A stretch of 64,000 nt of DNA from Sphingopyxis sp. JAI128 (GCF_014207235.1 NZ_JACHDA010000010.1:62001-126000), one strand, 5' to 3'; shown: positions 26,869-35,871, counted from the first letter of the stretch. Translations and numbers: made by a program. The notes: a model not told the origin generated them from the letters alone.

Positions 26869-28437
26869 CTAGGTCACCATCCCCCGCAGAGTCGCGATTC
26901 GGTCGGCTTCTTCGGCAGGCTTGTCGCGGCGGATACGCGAAATGCGCGGGAAGCGCATCGCGAGCCCCGACTTGTGGCGCTTGCTGCTGTGGATCGAATC
27001 GAAGGCGACTTCGAGCACGAGCGACTTTTCGACCTCGCGCACCGGGCCGAAGCGGTTCAGCGTGTTGTCGCGCACGAATTTGTCAAGCCATTTCAATTCC
27101 GCGTCGGTGAAGCCCGAATAGGCTTTACCCACGGGAAGAAGCTCGCCCGCGTCGGACCAGCAGCCGAAGGTATAATCCGAATAGAAGCTCGCGCGGCGGC
27201 CGTTGCCGCGCTGCGCGTACATCATCACGCAATCGGCGGTGAGCGGATCGCGCTTCCATTTATACCACAGCCCGGCGCGCCGTCCCGCGACATAGGGCGC
27301 GTCGCGGCGCTTGAGCATCACCCCCTCGATCGCGGCGTCGCGCGCGCCGGCGCGACGCTTGGCGAGGTCGTCGAAATCGGTGGGGTCGATCACCTGCGAC
27401 AGGTCGAAATGACTCGCGGCGAGGCGTGGGACGAAGGCCTCCAGCCGCCGCCGCCGCTCGGTCCACGGCAGGGCGCGCAAATCGTCGCCATCGAGCGCGA
27501 GCAGATCGTACACGCGGACAAACGCCGGATAATCGGCGAGCATCTTCTTCGACACCGTTTTGCGGCCGAGCCTTTGCTGGAGCGCATTGAAGCTTGCGGC
27601 CTCGCCCCCCTGCACCTCGCCGCGCACGAGCAGTTCGCCGTCGATCACCGCATCCTGGTCGAAAGCCGCGACCAGTTCGGGAAAGGCGCCGCCGATCTCC
27701 TCACCGCCGCGGCTGTAGATGCGCGTCTCGCCGCCCCCATGCACGATCTGGACACGGATACCGTCCCATTTCCATTCGGCGGCATAGTCGGCGAGATCGA
27801 CGCTCTCCTCCTCCAGCGGGTGCGCGAGCATGAAGGGGCGGAAGAAAGCGACGTCGGCCAGGTCGGGGCGCTCCGCCCTCCCCTCGCCCCAAGCGAACAG
27901 CGGCGCATAGGGCGGCGCGATCGCGTGCCACAGCTCCTCGACATCGTCGACCGGCACGTCGAACGCCTGCGCAAACGCCTGTTTCGCGAGCCGCGCCGAC
28001 ACGCCGACGCGCATGCCGCCAAGCGCGAGCTTGAGCAGCGCGTAGCGCCCGTCGGCATCGAGCTGGTCGAGTAAGGACGCGACGACCGCGGGCGCATCGC
28101 TGCGGCTGGTCGCTGCCAGCGCATCAACCGCCTCCGCCACGCTGAGCTCCGCCTTCGTTCCCGGCGCATCTGGCCAGAGCAGCGCCGCCGTCTCGGCCGT
28201 GTCGCCGACGAAATGCCGCGACAGGCGGAACAATTCCTCGTCGATGCGGGTCGCGAGCAAGGCCCGCACCGTCCCCGCCTTTACCGCCGGAAAATCGAGG
28301 CTCTCGGTCAGCGCCGCGATCGCCCAGCCGCGGTCGGGGTCCGGCGTGTGGCGGAGATAATCGACGATCAGCGCGAGCTTGCTGTTGCGCGAGCGCGTAT
28401 AGATCAGCCGGTCGATCAGGGCGGCGAAGCGCTTCAC
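26869..28437 (-). CDS. ATP-dependent DNA ligase (Lig-type)
   Basis: A 522-residue ligase starting with GTG at 28437; the GTG and the exonuclease stop share bases (GTGA). N-terminal DNA-binding helical domain (1-200), then the nucleotidyltransferase motif EWKWDGIR with adenylated Lys223, the motif III ARIYSRGGEE region (RIYSRGG) and motif V WYKWKRD, then an OB fold. It seals nicks using ATP, unlike the NAD-dependent LigA. End of the repair operon. Confidence 0.95.
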   Translation of the reverse strand: MKRFAALIDRLIYTRSRNSKLALIVDYLRHTPDPDRGWAIAALTESLDFPAVKAGTVRALLATRIDEELFRLSRHFVGDTAETAALLWPDAPGTKAELSVAEAVDALAATSRSDAPAVVASLLDQLDADGRYALLKLALGGMRVGVSARLAKQAFAQAFDVPVDDVEELWHAIAPPYAPLFAWGEGRAERPDLADVAFFRPFMLAHPLEEESVDLADYAAEWKWDGIRVQIVHGGGETRIYSRGGEEIGGAFPELVAAFDQDAVIDGELLVRGEVQGGEAASFNALQQRLGRKTVSKKMLADYPAFVRVYDLLALDGDDLRALPWTERRRRLEAFVPRLAASHFDLSQVIDPTDFDDLAKRRAGARDAAIEGVMLKRRDAPYVAGRRAGLWYKWKRDPLTADCVMMYAQRGNGRRASFYSDYTFGCWSDAGELLPVGKAYSGFTDAELKWLDKFVRDNTLNRFGPVREVEKSLVLEVAFDSIHSSKRHKSGLAMRFPRISRIRRDKPAEEADRIATLRGMVT

Positions 28438-29450
28438 GCCTCTTCTTCCTCCAGATCGCGGCCGACAAGGTGCAGCGCGCGTGCCTTGCGCTGCGTGAGT
28501 TCGCACCAGCGTAGCAGGCCGTCCTCGCTGCCATGGGTGATCCACGTCTCGCCGGGGTTCACCTCCGCAATCGTCGCGGTGAGTTCGTCCCAGTCGGCAT
28601 GGTCCGAAATGACGAGCGGCAGTTCGACCATCCGCTGCCGCGCGCGCTGACGCACGCGCATCCAGCCCGACGCCATCGCCGTCACCGGATCGGGCAGCCG
28701 CCGCGACCAGCGATCATTCAGCGCCGACGGAGGTGCGAGCACGATCTGCCCCGCCATCGCGGCCTTGTCGGTTTCGCTGACAAGGCGGAGTTCGCCAAGA
28801 TCAACGCCGTGCAGCGCATAGAGCGCGCACATTTTTTCGAGCGCGCCGTGGATATAGATCGGCGCGTCCCACCCCGCCGCCCGCAGTTCGGCGATCACGC
28901 GCTGCGCCTTGCCGAGCGCATAGGCGCCGACGAGCACGCTGCGATCGGGCTCGGCGCGCACCGCGCCGATCAGCTTGGCGATCTCGTCGCGGGTGGGCGG
29001 GTGGCGGAACACCGGCAGGCCGAAGGTCGCCTCGGTGATAAAGATATCGCACGGAACAACCTCGAAACGCGCGCAGGTCGGGTCGACGCGGCGTTTGTAA
29101 TCGCCGGTGACGACGATCCGCTCTCCCGCATATTCCATCAATATCTGCGCGCTGCCGAGGACATGGCCGGCGGGATGGAAGCTGAAGCGCACGCCGCCGC
29201 GTTCGAACCCGTCGCCATAGCCATATGCCTGATTATGGCTCGCCTCGGCATCGACGCCGTAGCGCAGCGCCATGATCGCGAGCGTCTCGGACGTCGCGAA
29301 CACCGCGCCGTGACCGCTGCGCGCATGATCGGCATGGCCGTGCGTCACCGCGGCGCGCGGGGCGGGGCGCGACGGGTCGATCCACAGGTCGGCGGGCTTG
29401 ACATATATGCCGCCGGGGTGCGGCTCGATCCAGGTTTTGGCCTTTGCCAT
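28434..29450 (-). CDS. Ligase-associated DNA exonuclease, MBL fold
   Basis: A 338-residue metallo-beta-lactamase/beta-CASP nuclease-like protein. Zinc motif THGHADHARSGHG is clear, followed by GHVLGSAQILM, VTGDYKRR and DIFITEATFG, with THGSEDGL near the end. Such proteins accompany ATP-dependent ligases and process DNA ends. ATG 29450 overlaps the UdgX stop by one base. No activity proven; the family is annotated from context. Confidence 0.92.
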   Translation of the reverse strand: MAKAKTWIEPHPGGIYVKPADLWIDPSRPAPRAAVTHGHADHARSGHGAVFATSETLAIMALRYGVDAEASHNQAYGYGDGFERGGVRFSFHPAGHVLGSAQILMEYAGERIVVTGDYKRRVDPTCARFEVVPCDIFITEATFGLPVFRHPPTRDEIAKLIGAVRAEPDRSVLVGAYALGKAQRVIAELRAAGWDAPIYIHGALEKMCALYALHGVDLGELRLVSETDKAAMAGQIVLAPPSALNDRWSRRLPDPVTAMASGWMRVRQRARQRMVELPLVISDHADWDELTATIAEVNPGETWITHGSEDGLLRWCELTQRKARALHLVGRDLEEEEA

Positions 29451-30877
29451 CAGGCGGCAAGTTTCCGTGCGCGGAGCAGGTCGGCGACGAACATCGCCCT
29501 TTCCTCGGCGGCCCGCGCGCGGTCCGGCAGCCGGAGCAGGAAGGAAGGGTGGATCGTCGCGATCAGCTTCGTCCCGCCTTCCAGCTCGTGCACCGCACCG
29601 CGCATCGATTTGATGCTCGCGCTTTTTCCGGTGACCCCGCGCAAGGCACTTGCTCCCAGCGTCACGATCAGTCCGGGCTGGACGAAGACGCGTTCCTTGT
29701 CGAGCCACCAGCGGCAGATGTCGATCTCGGCGTTCGTCGGATTCTGATGAAGCCGCCTTTTGCCGCGCGGCTCGAACTTGAAATGCTTGACCGCATTGGT
29801 GAGGAACAGCTGCGTCCGGTCGAGTCCTGCCTCTTCCAGCGCCTCATTCAACACCTGCCCAGCCGGGCCGACGAAGGGGCGTCCCTGCAGATCCTCCTGG
29901 TCGCCCGGCTGCTCGCCGACGAGCATGATGCGCGCCGCTTCCGGCCCCTCGCCCGCCACGCCCTGCGTCGCGTCGCAATAGAGCGGGCAGCGCGTGCAGC
30001 GATCGACCGCCTTCGCCAGTTCGGCCAGCGTCTCGATCTCTTCGCCTCGGGTCAATTCGTCCTGCACACGCGTCCGCCATTTGCCGGTCAATGGGTTCGC
30101 CATCGAAACGGCCTCCGCGCGCATGCGTTCCACCCGCGCCTCGGCGCCCGCGAGCAGTGGCGCGATATCCTGCGCCTCGGGCAGGTTTTTCCAATATTTC
30201 TTCGGCATCTCGGCGCGCATCGCGTCGATCTTCACCCGCGCGGGATTGAAGATCGCGCCATAATAAGTGCGCCACTGATCCTCGACGACGTCGCTATCGG
30301 GCACCTCGTCCTTCGTCCCGCCGGGACCATAGGTCAGCGTTTCATCCTGCCAGATCGCGCGCGCGTCGGGGGTCACGATCGCCCAGTCCATCCCGTAGAA
30401 GCGCCGCTGAAAGAAAGGTGCGGTCAGCCGCAATATGCGGTGTGACGGTTCGAACCACGCCGCGAAACTCTCACGCCCCGGCTCTTCGCCGAGCCGGCGG
30501 AAGCGCACGAAGGCGTGCATCTTGTGCACGTCGCGGCGGATCGCCTTGTCGGCTTTTCGCAGCCAGTCGACGTCGGCGTCGGTCGCGCGCGCAAGCAGGT
30601 TCCGGTCGTGCAGCGCGCGCCACATGATCCGGTAAAGCCGCGCCGGCACCTCTGCATCGCGATGGCAAATCACCCGGTCGGCAATCTCGACCAGCTCGCG
30701 CGGCAGGCTGAGTTGGGCCCCGGGCGCCGCCGCAACCGCATCGCCGAATAGCGACGCGCCCTCTTCGCTCCCGCGCCAGCTCACCTCGTCGGGCGCGACG
30801 CCGCCCGCGAGCAGCCCCCGCGCCGCGCAGCGCCATTCCGCAAAATCACCCGGCGTCTTGAGGACGACTTCCCTCAC
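29450..30877 (-). CDS. UdgX-type uracil-DNA glycosylase with N-terminal DUF4130
   Basis: A 475-residue fusion that begins with GTG at 30877. Residues 1-270 are DUF4130 (LFGDAVAAAPGAQLSLPREL, RRLGEEPGRESFAAWFEP). The C-terminal part is a family-4-like UDG with an iron-sulfur Cys pattern CTRCPLYCDAT, GEQPGDQEDLQGRPFVGPAG, and the R-loop GKRRLHQNPT. The His in KRRLH is the residue that traps uracil covalently in UdgX. It ends AEERAMFVADLLRARKLAA. GTGA overlap with the radical SAM gene. Confidence 0.94.
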   Translation of the reverse strand: MREVVLKTPGDFAEWRCAARGLLAGGVAPDEVSWRGSEEGASLFGDAVAAAPGAQLSLPRELVEIADRVICHRDAEVPARLYRIMWRALHDRNLLARATDADVDWLRKADKAIRRDVHKMHAFVRFRRLGEEPGRESFAAWFEPSHRILRLTAPFFQRRFYGMDWAIVTPDARAIWQDETLTYGPGGTKDEVPDSDVVEDQWRTYYGAIFNPARVKIDAMRAEMPKKYWKNLPEAQDIAPLLAGAEARVERMRAEAVSMANPLTGKWRTRVQDELTRGEEIETLAELAKAVDRCTRCPLYCDATQGVAGEGPEAARIMLVGEQPGDQEDLQGRPFVGPAGQVLNEALEEAGLDRTQLFLTNAVKHFKFEPRGKRRLHQNPTNAEIDICRWWLDKERVFVQPGLIVTLGASALRGVTGKSASIKSMRGAVHELEGGTKLIATIHPSFLLRLPDRARAAEERAMFVADLLRARKLAA

Positions 30878-32124
30878 AGCGCGAGTGCCAACTGTTCAGC
30901 CGGCGGTGCAAAGCGCGCGCGGAGGTCGGCGCTGTCGATCAGCTTGCCCGGCCGCCAGTCGGGGGTGACAATGAAGGGCAAGAGCTTTTTAACCGAAGCC
31001 GTCAGCCTGGCGAGATCGCCCAGCCTGAGCTTCCCCAGCCGCCGAGCCGCAACGATGCGGTCGACCGCGCGCGTACCAAGTCCCGGCACGCGCAGCAGCA
31101 GTTCGCGCGGCGCGCGGTTGATGTCGACCGGAAAAGCCTCGCGCCGTTGGAGCGCCCATGCAAGCTTCGGATCGATCGCGAGGTCGAGCATCCCCCCGCA
31201 TGCGCCTTCCATGATTTCGGCACGCTCGAAGCCATAGAAACGCAGCAGCCAGTCGGCCTGGTACAGCCGGTGCTCGCGCATCAGCGGCGGGCGCACCGGC
31301 GGCAGGTCCTGGCTGGCATCGGGGATCGGGCTGTACGCCGAATAATAGACGCGGCGGAGCCGGTAACCCGAATAGAGATTCGTAGCGGTCTTCAATATAT
31401 CGTCGTCGCGTGCGGCATCCGCCCCGACGATCATCTGCGTCGATTGCCCTGCGGGCGCGAAGCGCGGTGGCGTTGCCTTGCCGATCAACCGACTCTTCGC
31501 GGCCTCGATTGCTTCGGATTCGCCGACGCGCACCGACGCCATCGTCTTGCGGATCGTCTCGGGCTTTTTCTCCGGCGCAAAGCTCGAAAGCCCCGCCTCG
31601 GTCGGCAGCTCGACATTGGTCGACAGGCGATCGGCATATAGCCCCGCGAGCGCGACCAGCGCGGAGTCGGCGCCCGCGATCGTCTTCAGATGGATATAGC
31701 CCTGGAAGCGATGCTCTTCGCGCAATATGCGCGCGACCTCGACCAGCTGCTCCATCGTATAATCCTCGGAGCGGATGATCCCCGACGACAGAAACAGCCC
31801 CTCGATATAATTGCGCTTGTAGAAATCGAGCGTCAGCGCCGCGACCTCCTGCGGACTGAAGCGCGCGCGCTCGACATTGCTCGACGCGCGGTTGATGCAG
31901 AAACGGCAGTCGTAAATGCAAAAATTGGTGAGCAGGATTTTCAGAAGCGAGATGCAGCGGCCGTCGGGCGCATAGCTGTGGCAGATGCCCATGCCCTCGG
32001 TCGAGCCAATGCCCTTCGATCCGACCGCGTCGCGCTTCACGGTGCCCGACGATGCGCAGGAGGCGTCATATTTGGCGGCATCGGCAAGGATCGCCAGCTT
32101 TTCGAGAATCGGTTTCGCAGACAT
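30874..32124 (-). CDS. Putative DNA modification/repair radical SAM protein
   Basis: A 416-residue radical SAM enzyme with the cluster motif CIYDCRFC (Cys69, Cys73, Cys76; CxxxCxxC), FLSSGIIRSEDYTMEQ and a C-terminal helix-hairpin-helix (RVPGLGTRAVDRIVAARRLGKL). It always pairs with DUF4130/UdgX. Reaction and substrate are unknown; the HhH points to DNA. First gene of the operon; a LexA-type box is 19 bp upstream of its start. Confidence 0.93.
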   Translation of the reverse strand: MSAKPILEKLAILADAAKYDASCASSGTVKRDAVGSKGIGSTEGMGICHSYAPDGRCISLLKILLTNFCIYDCRFCINRASSNVERARFSPQEVAALTLDFYKRNYIEGLFLSSGIIRSEDYTMEQLVEVARILREEHRFQGYIHLKTIAGADSALVALAGLYADRLSTNVELPTEAGLSSFAPEKKPETIRKTMASVRVGESEAIEAAKSRLIGKATPPRFAPAGQSTQMIVGADAARDDDILKTATNLYSGYRLRRVYYSAYSPIPDASQDLPPVRPPLMREHRLYQADWLLRFYGFERAEIMEGACGGMLDLAIDPKLAWALQRREAFPVDINRAPRELLLRVPGLGTRAVDRIVAARRLGKLRLGDLARLTASVKKLLPFIVTPDWRPGKLIDSADLRARFAPPAEQLALAL

Positions 32125-32142
32125 GCCGCATGCCTAACACGC

Positions 32143-32157
32143 GAACATATAGAGAAC
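32143..32157 (-). promoter_or_regulatory. LexA (SOS) box upstream of the DNA-repair operon
   Basis: On the minus strand GTTC-TCTATAT-GTTC, exactly the alphaproteobacterial LexA direct repeat GTTC-N7-GTTC, 19-33 bp before the radical SAM start codon. The seven-base spacer is AT-rich as in known boxes. It predicts SOS control of all four genes. Confidence 0.8.
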
Positions 32158-32183
32158 AAATATACTGCGTTAAGTTGCGGGGC

Positions 32184-33731
32184 TTATGCGTCGCGCCACC
32201 GCGCGGGCAGCGCGATATCGACGATCAGCCCGTCTGGTTCCCACCGCCGCTCGATCGTCCCGCCCAGGTTGTTCCGAACGCTGCGTTCCATCAGCAACGT
32301 CCCGAAACTGGTGCGATCGGGCGCGACGACCCCGCGGGCACCCCCGCTCTCGGCCCAGGTCAGCCGGAAGGTGCGGCCTTCGACGCCTTCGGCGTCCTGC
32401 GTCCATGCGATATCGACGCGCCCGTTCTCCCCTGTCAACGCGCCGTGCTTGACGGCATTGGTCGCGAGTTCGTTGAACAGCAGCGCCATCGCGACCAACG
32501 CATTTTCGGGCAGCAACAGGTCGGGGCCCGACCAGCGAACCCGCGGAAAGGCGGCCTCGACCTCGCGCATCAGCGCGTGCATCGATCCGGTCATGAAATT
32601 GGAACCGAGCAGAACGTTCTGCGCGCGATTCAGCGCGTCGAGCCGGCTGTTGATCCGCTCGACATAATCGTCGACATCTTGCGCCGCGTGGCGGGTTAAC
32701 GAGATGATCGCGCTGACGGTGGCGAACAGGTTGCGCATCCGGTGGTGCAATTCGCGCATCAACAGATTGGCATTTTCCTGCCGGCTCTTCTGCTCGGTGA
32801 TATCGATGCAGATTCCGGTCAGCACGGCATCGTCGGCGTTGACGTCCCAGTCGCCGCGGATCCCCAGCCAACGGACGCCGCGCTCGGGATGAACGATCCG
32901 ATGCTCGACCTTGTACGGCGAGCCGTCGGCAACCGATTCGCGCAGCGCGAGCAGCACCGCGTTGCGGTCGTCGGGATGGACGCGGGCGATCGTGTCGTCC
33001 CGCGTCGCGAGCGCGGTCCGGTAGTCGGCGCCCCACAGTTCGGCGACCGCACCGCGCCAATCGACTCCTTGCGTGCGGGCGTCGTATCGCCACGTCGCGA
33101 TCCCCGAAAAATCGAGCGCGCGTTCGAGCGTCCGGCGCGCGTCGTCGCGTTCGGTGCCGATGCGGCGGAGGTCGGCCTCCGCCATGATGATCCCGGCAAA
33201 ATCTTCGAGACGGGCCAGTTCGCCCTCGGTCAGCGCGGCGCGCTCCTCGCGGTCGAGGACGCAGAGGCTGCCGAGGATTTGGCCGTTATAGGCGCGCAGC
33301 GGCACACCGGCATAAAAACGGATGTGGGTGTCGCCGATCACCAGCGGATTTTCGCGCGAGCGCGGATCGGAAAGCGCGTCGGTCACCATCACCGGCGCGT
33401 CCTCGGCAATCACATAGGGACAGAAACTATAGGCGCGCGGCATTTCGCGCGTGTCGATGCCATGCGCCGATTTGAACCATTGGCGGCGGTCATCGACCAG
33501 CGATATCAGCGCGATCGGCACATCGAACAGATCGGCGACCATACGGGTCACGCGATCGAATGCCGGTTCGGCGTCGGTATCCATGATGCGATATTCATGA
33601 AGCGTGTCGAGCCGCAGCCGTTCGGCCTGAGTCGCGGCCTCATCTTCCCCGTCCGCCAAACCCAGTCCCTCACCATCCTTCGATGCGGCGGACGCCGCAT
33701 CGTTCATTTCCCCGGGGCGCTGCTTTGCCAT
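32184..33731 (-). CDS. HWE-type sensor histidine kinase with GAF and PAS domains
   Basis: A 515-residue soluble kinase. A GAF domain (about 55-195; AYSFCPYVIAE, IRFYAGVPLRAYNG) and a PAS domain (205-320; WRYDART, HPDDRNAVLL) precede the kinase. The phospho-acceptor His330 is in ELHHRMRNLF, the HWE/HisKA_2 form, and NELATNAVKHG is the N box. No transmembrane segment. Divergent from phyR, so it probably feeds PhyR. GAF input could bind a small ligand or light signal. Confidence 0.92.
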   Translation of the reverse strand: MAKQRPGEMNDAASAASKDGEGLGLADGEDEAATQAERLRLDTLHEYRIMDTDAEPAFDRVTRMVADLFDVPIALISLVDDRRQWFKSAHGIDTREMPRAYSFCPYVIAEDAPVMVTDALSDPRSRENPLVIGDTHIRFYAGVPLRAYNGQILGSLCVLDREERAALTEGELARLEDFAGIIMAEADLRRIGTERDDARRTLERALDFSGIATWRYDARTQGVDWRGAVAELWGADYRTALATRDDTIARVHPDDRNAVLLALRESVADGSPYKVEHRIVHPERGVRWLGIRGDWDVNADDAVLTGICIDITEQKSRQENANLLMRELHHRMRNLFATVSAIISLTRHAAQDVDDYVERINSRLDALNRAQNVLLGSNFMTGSMHALMREVEAAFPRVRWSGPDLLLPENALVAMALLFNELATNAVKHGALTGENGRVDIAWTQDAEGVEGRTFRLTWAESGGARGVVAPDRTSFGTLLMERSVRNNLGGTIERRWEPDGLIVDIALPARWRDA

Positions 33732-33763
33732 GAATATGGTCCCTACAAAAGCATGCTGGCCAT

Positions 33764-33785
33764 ATCATGCGGAAACCCGCATGAT
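33764..33785. repeat. Perfect 9-bp inverted repeat between kinase and phyR
   Basis: ATCATGCGG (33764-33772) and CCGCATGAT (33777-33785) around AAAC. It lies 33 bp from the kinase start, so it could be an operator of a divergent regulator or a transcript hairpin. Not identified. Confidence 0.5.
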
Positions 33786-33886
33786 TACACCGACTTATGG
33801 CGCGGTCTCCTGGCGTCCCGGCTGACTCTACGCATTGCGCCCGGACAAGTTGCAGCAATCCTGCGAGCATTTGGGTGCGAGGAGCG

Positions 33887-33914
33887 GGAACCCACCCGCG
33901 CGCAGGCGCGTATG
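33887..33914 (+). promoter_or_regulatory. EcfG-type promoter for phyR
   Basis: GGAAC (33887-33891), 17-bp spacer, CGTATG (33909-33914) fits the GGAAC-N16/17-CGTT pattern of general stress promoters, with one base off in the -10. Predicted start near 33921, in front of the GAGGGAG site of phyR. The ATG at 33912 lies within the -10 and is not the gene start. Confidence 0.55.
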
Positions 33915-33941
33915 ACGACACTTGATGAGGGAGCATTTTCG

Positions 33942-34736
33942 ATGACATTGGGTGAGGAACTTCGCGGCCATCTTCCGTATCTGCGCCGCTATGCGCGCGC
34001 CTTGACGGGCAGCCAGCAGCATGGCGACAATTTCGTGCATACCACGCTGGAAGTGATCGTCGCCGCCCCCGACGAGTTTCACAGCGGCGACGGGACCCGC
34101 ATCGATCTTTACCGCAATTTCCACCGCATCTGGGAAAGCGCCTATATCGACGAAGGCGACGATGCCGACGAAGGCGAACATCCGCTGGTCCGCGCGGCGC
34201 ATCGCCGCCTCGTCCAGATCACGCCGCTGGGCCGGCAGATCCTGCTGCTCACCGCGCTCGAAGGCTTTTCGGTCGAGGAGGCCGGGCTGATCACCGGCGC
34301 CGACAGCGAAACGGTCGAAACGCTGCTCGCCGACGCCGTCGGCGAACTGGATCGCGAAACGCGCACGTCGGTGCTGATCATCGAGGATGAGCCGCTGATC
34401 GCGATGGAACTGGAACAGATCGTCCGCGACCTCGGCCACCGCGTCGCCGGGATCGCGACGACACATGACGACGCCGTCGCGGCGTTCGAGGAAACCGACG
34501 CCGGGCTCGTCCTCGCCGATATCCAGCTCGCCGACGGGTCTTCGGGAATCGACGCGGTGCAGGAGATATTGGCGATCGCCCCGGTGCCAGCGATCTTCAT
34601 CACCGCCTTTCCCGAACGGCTGCTCACCGGCGGGCGGGTCGAACCGACCTTCCTGATTTCGAAGCCGTTTCGCGAAAACACCGTGCGCGCGGCGATCAGC
34701 CAGAGCTTGTTGTTCACGCCGCAGCTCGCGGCGTAA
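33942..34736 (+). CDS. phyR: PhyR, general stress response regulator
   Basis: A 264-residue response regulator with an N-terminal sigma-like domain (residues 1-135) and a C-terminal receiver domain with phospho-acceptor Asp193 (LVLADIQL). On phosphorylation it binds the anti-sigma factor NepR and frees EcfG. The ATG at 33942 was chosen for its GAGGGAG ribosome binding site. Flanked by the HWE kinase and a sigma gene. Receiver features seen: VLIIEDEPLIAMELEQIV, Lys near FLISKPFRENT. Confidence 0.96.
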   Translation: MTLGEELRGHLPYLRRYARALTGSQQHGDNFVHTTLEVIVAAPDEFHSGDGTRIDLYRNFHRIWESAYIDEGDDADEGEHPLVRAAHRRLVQITPLGRQILLLTALEGFSVEEAGLITGADSETVETLLADAVGELDRETRTSVLIIEDEPLIAMELEQIVRDLGHRVAGIATTHDDAVAAFEETDAGLVLADIQLADGSSGIDAVQEILAIAPVPAIFITAFPERLLTGGRVEPTFLISKPFRENTVRAAISQSLLFTPQLAA

Positions 34737-34769
34737 TTAGCGCGAACGGCACCGGCCGGGCCAAATCCT

Positions 34770-35384
34770 TCAATCGGGCGAAGGCCCGCTACCGGTCAGC
34801 TGGTCGACATTGTCCATAATCGTGCGGAACGCCTCGCTCGAAGGCATTTCGTCGGCGCTGCGGCGCGGCATCTCGCCGCTGTCCAGGATCGTCTGCAACG
34901 CGGCGCGGCCGCGCGATACGCGGCTTTTCATCGTGCCGACGGCGCAGCCGCAGATCGCCGCGCCTTCCTCATAGGATAATTGCCCGGCGCCGATCAGCAC
35001 CAGCGCCTCGCGCTGGTCGACGGGCAGCATCAGCAACGCACGCTGGACGTCGGCGAGGTGAAGGCTGTCATCCTGGTCGTCGGGGGCGACGAGCAGCCGT
35101 TCGGCCGCCATTTCGTCATATTCGGCGGTGAATTTCTTGCGCCGCATCTGCGACAGGAAACAGTTGCGCAGGATCACGAAGGCCCAGCTTTTCATGCTGG
35201 CGGGCCCCGGCACATATTGCTCGCGCGCCTTCCACGCTTTCAACATCGTTTCCTGCACCAGATCGTCCGCCATGTCGGCGTTGCCGGTGAGGCTGCGTCC
35301 AAAAGCGCGCAGATGCGGCAACATCGCCGCGAGTTCGCGCTTGAAGCTGGCATCGTCGAGCGGTTGAGGCGTTACGTCGCTGAT
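34770..35384 (-). CDS. EcfG-family sigma factor, copy 1, with non-standard start
   Basis: A sigma factor of about 204 residues paralogous to the second copy. Region 2 (NADMADDLVQETMLKAW, SWAFVILRNCFLSQMRR) and region 4 (LPVDQREALVLIGAGQLSYEEGAAI) are clear. No in-frame ATG, GTG or TTG lies between the conserved start and the BLUF gene. The best fit is an ATC at 35384 with AAAGG seven bases upstream. An upstream ATG at 35522 would place 46 unrelated residues inside the BLUF gene. Confidence 0.75.
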   Translation of the reverse strand: MSDVTPQPLDDASFKRELAAMLPHLRAFGRSLTGNADMADDLVQETMLKAWKAREQYVPGPASMKSWAFVILRNCFLSQMRRKKFTAEYDEMAAERLLVAPDDQDDSLHLADVQRALLMLPVDQREALVLIGAGQLSYEEGAAICGCAVGTMKSRVSRGRAALQTILDSGEMPRRSADEMPSSEAFRTIMDNVDQLTGSGPSPD

Positions 35385-35466
35385 AAAATGGCCTTTGTAT
35401 GGCGATGGATGGTTATCACAGCTCCGGCTTAGCGGCTTGGCATCGCATTGCAAGCGCACCCCCCGG

Positions 35467-35871
35467 TCATGCCGGACGCCGGCGACGGCCGAGCGCGATG
35501 AAATTGGCGAAAATCCGTTCATCCTCGGCATCGATCCGGCCGTTGGCGGCCAGCCGCGCCAGCGCGTCCTCCTGCCATTCGAACCGGGGATCATATAGCA
35601 TCGCCCATTCGGCGAAATCGCGCGTCTCGACCGGCCGGCGGCGCACTTCGATCATGCCGCTGTGCCGCGGATCGGCGCGGATAACCGCAAGGCACGCGTC
35701 GACCCGTTCGCCCGGCCCCTCGAGAAGTTGCAGGAAATTGCCGCCGTTATAGACGAGCGCGCCGGTCAGTGCGTCGCGGATATTGTTGCGGCGCGCCGAA
35801 ACGAGGATCGCCGCAATATCCTCTTCGCGGATCAGCGGATCGGCGACGCTGACATAAGTAACGGAAAGCAA
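35467..35871 (-). CDS. BLUF-domain blue-light sensor
   Basis: A 134-residue FAD-binding light sensor. Key BLUF residues are present: Tyr6, Asn30 (ARRNN) and Gln48 (GGNFLQLLEG), with the SVTYVSVADPL opening. It starts with TTG at 35871, which has GAGAGG seven bases upstream. A single BLUF domain with a short tail, so it must signal through a partner. It sits between two stress sigma genes, next to phyR. Confidence 0.92.
   Translation of the reverse strand: MLSVTYVSVADPLIREEDIAAILVSARRNNIRDALTGALVYNGGNFLQLLEGPGERVDACLAVIRADPRHSGMIEVRRRPVETRDFAEWAMLYDPRFEWQEDALARLAANGRIDAEDERIFANFIALGRRRRPA

Noticed and set aside
33912-33941. ATG at 33912 as the phyR start
   Set aside because: It overlaps the -10 element and has no good ribosome site; the ATG at 33942 follows GAGGGAG.
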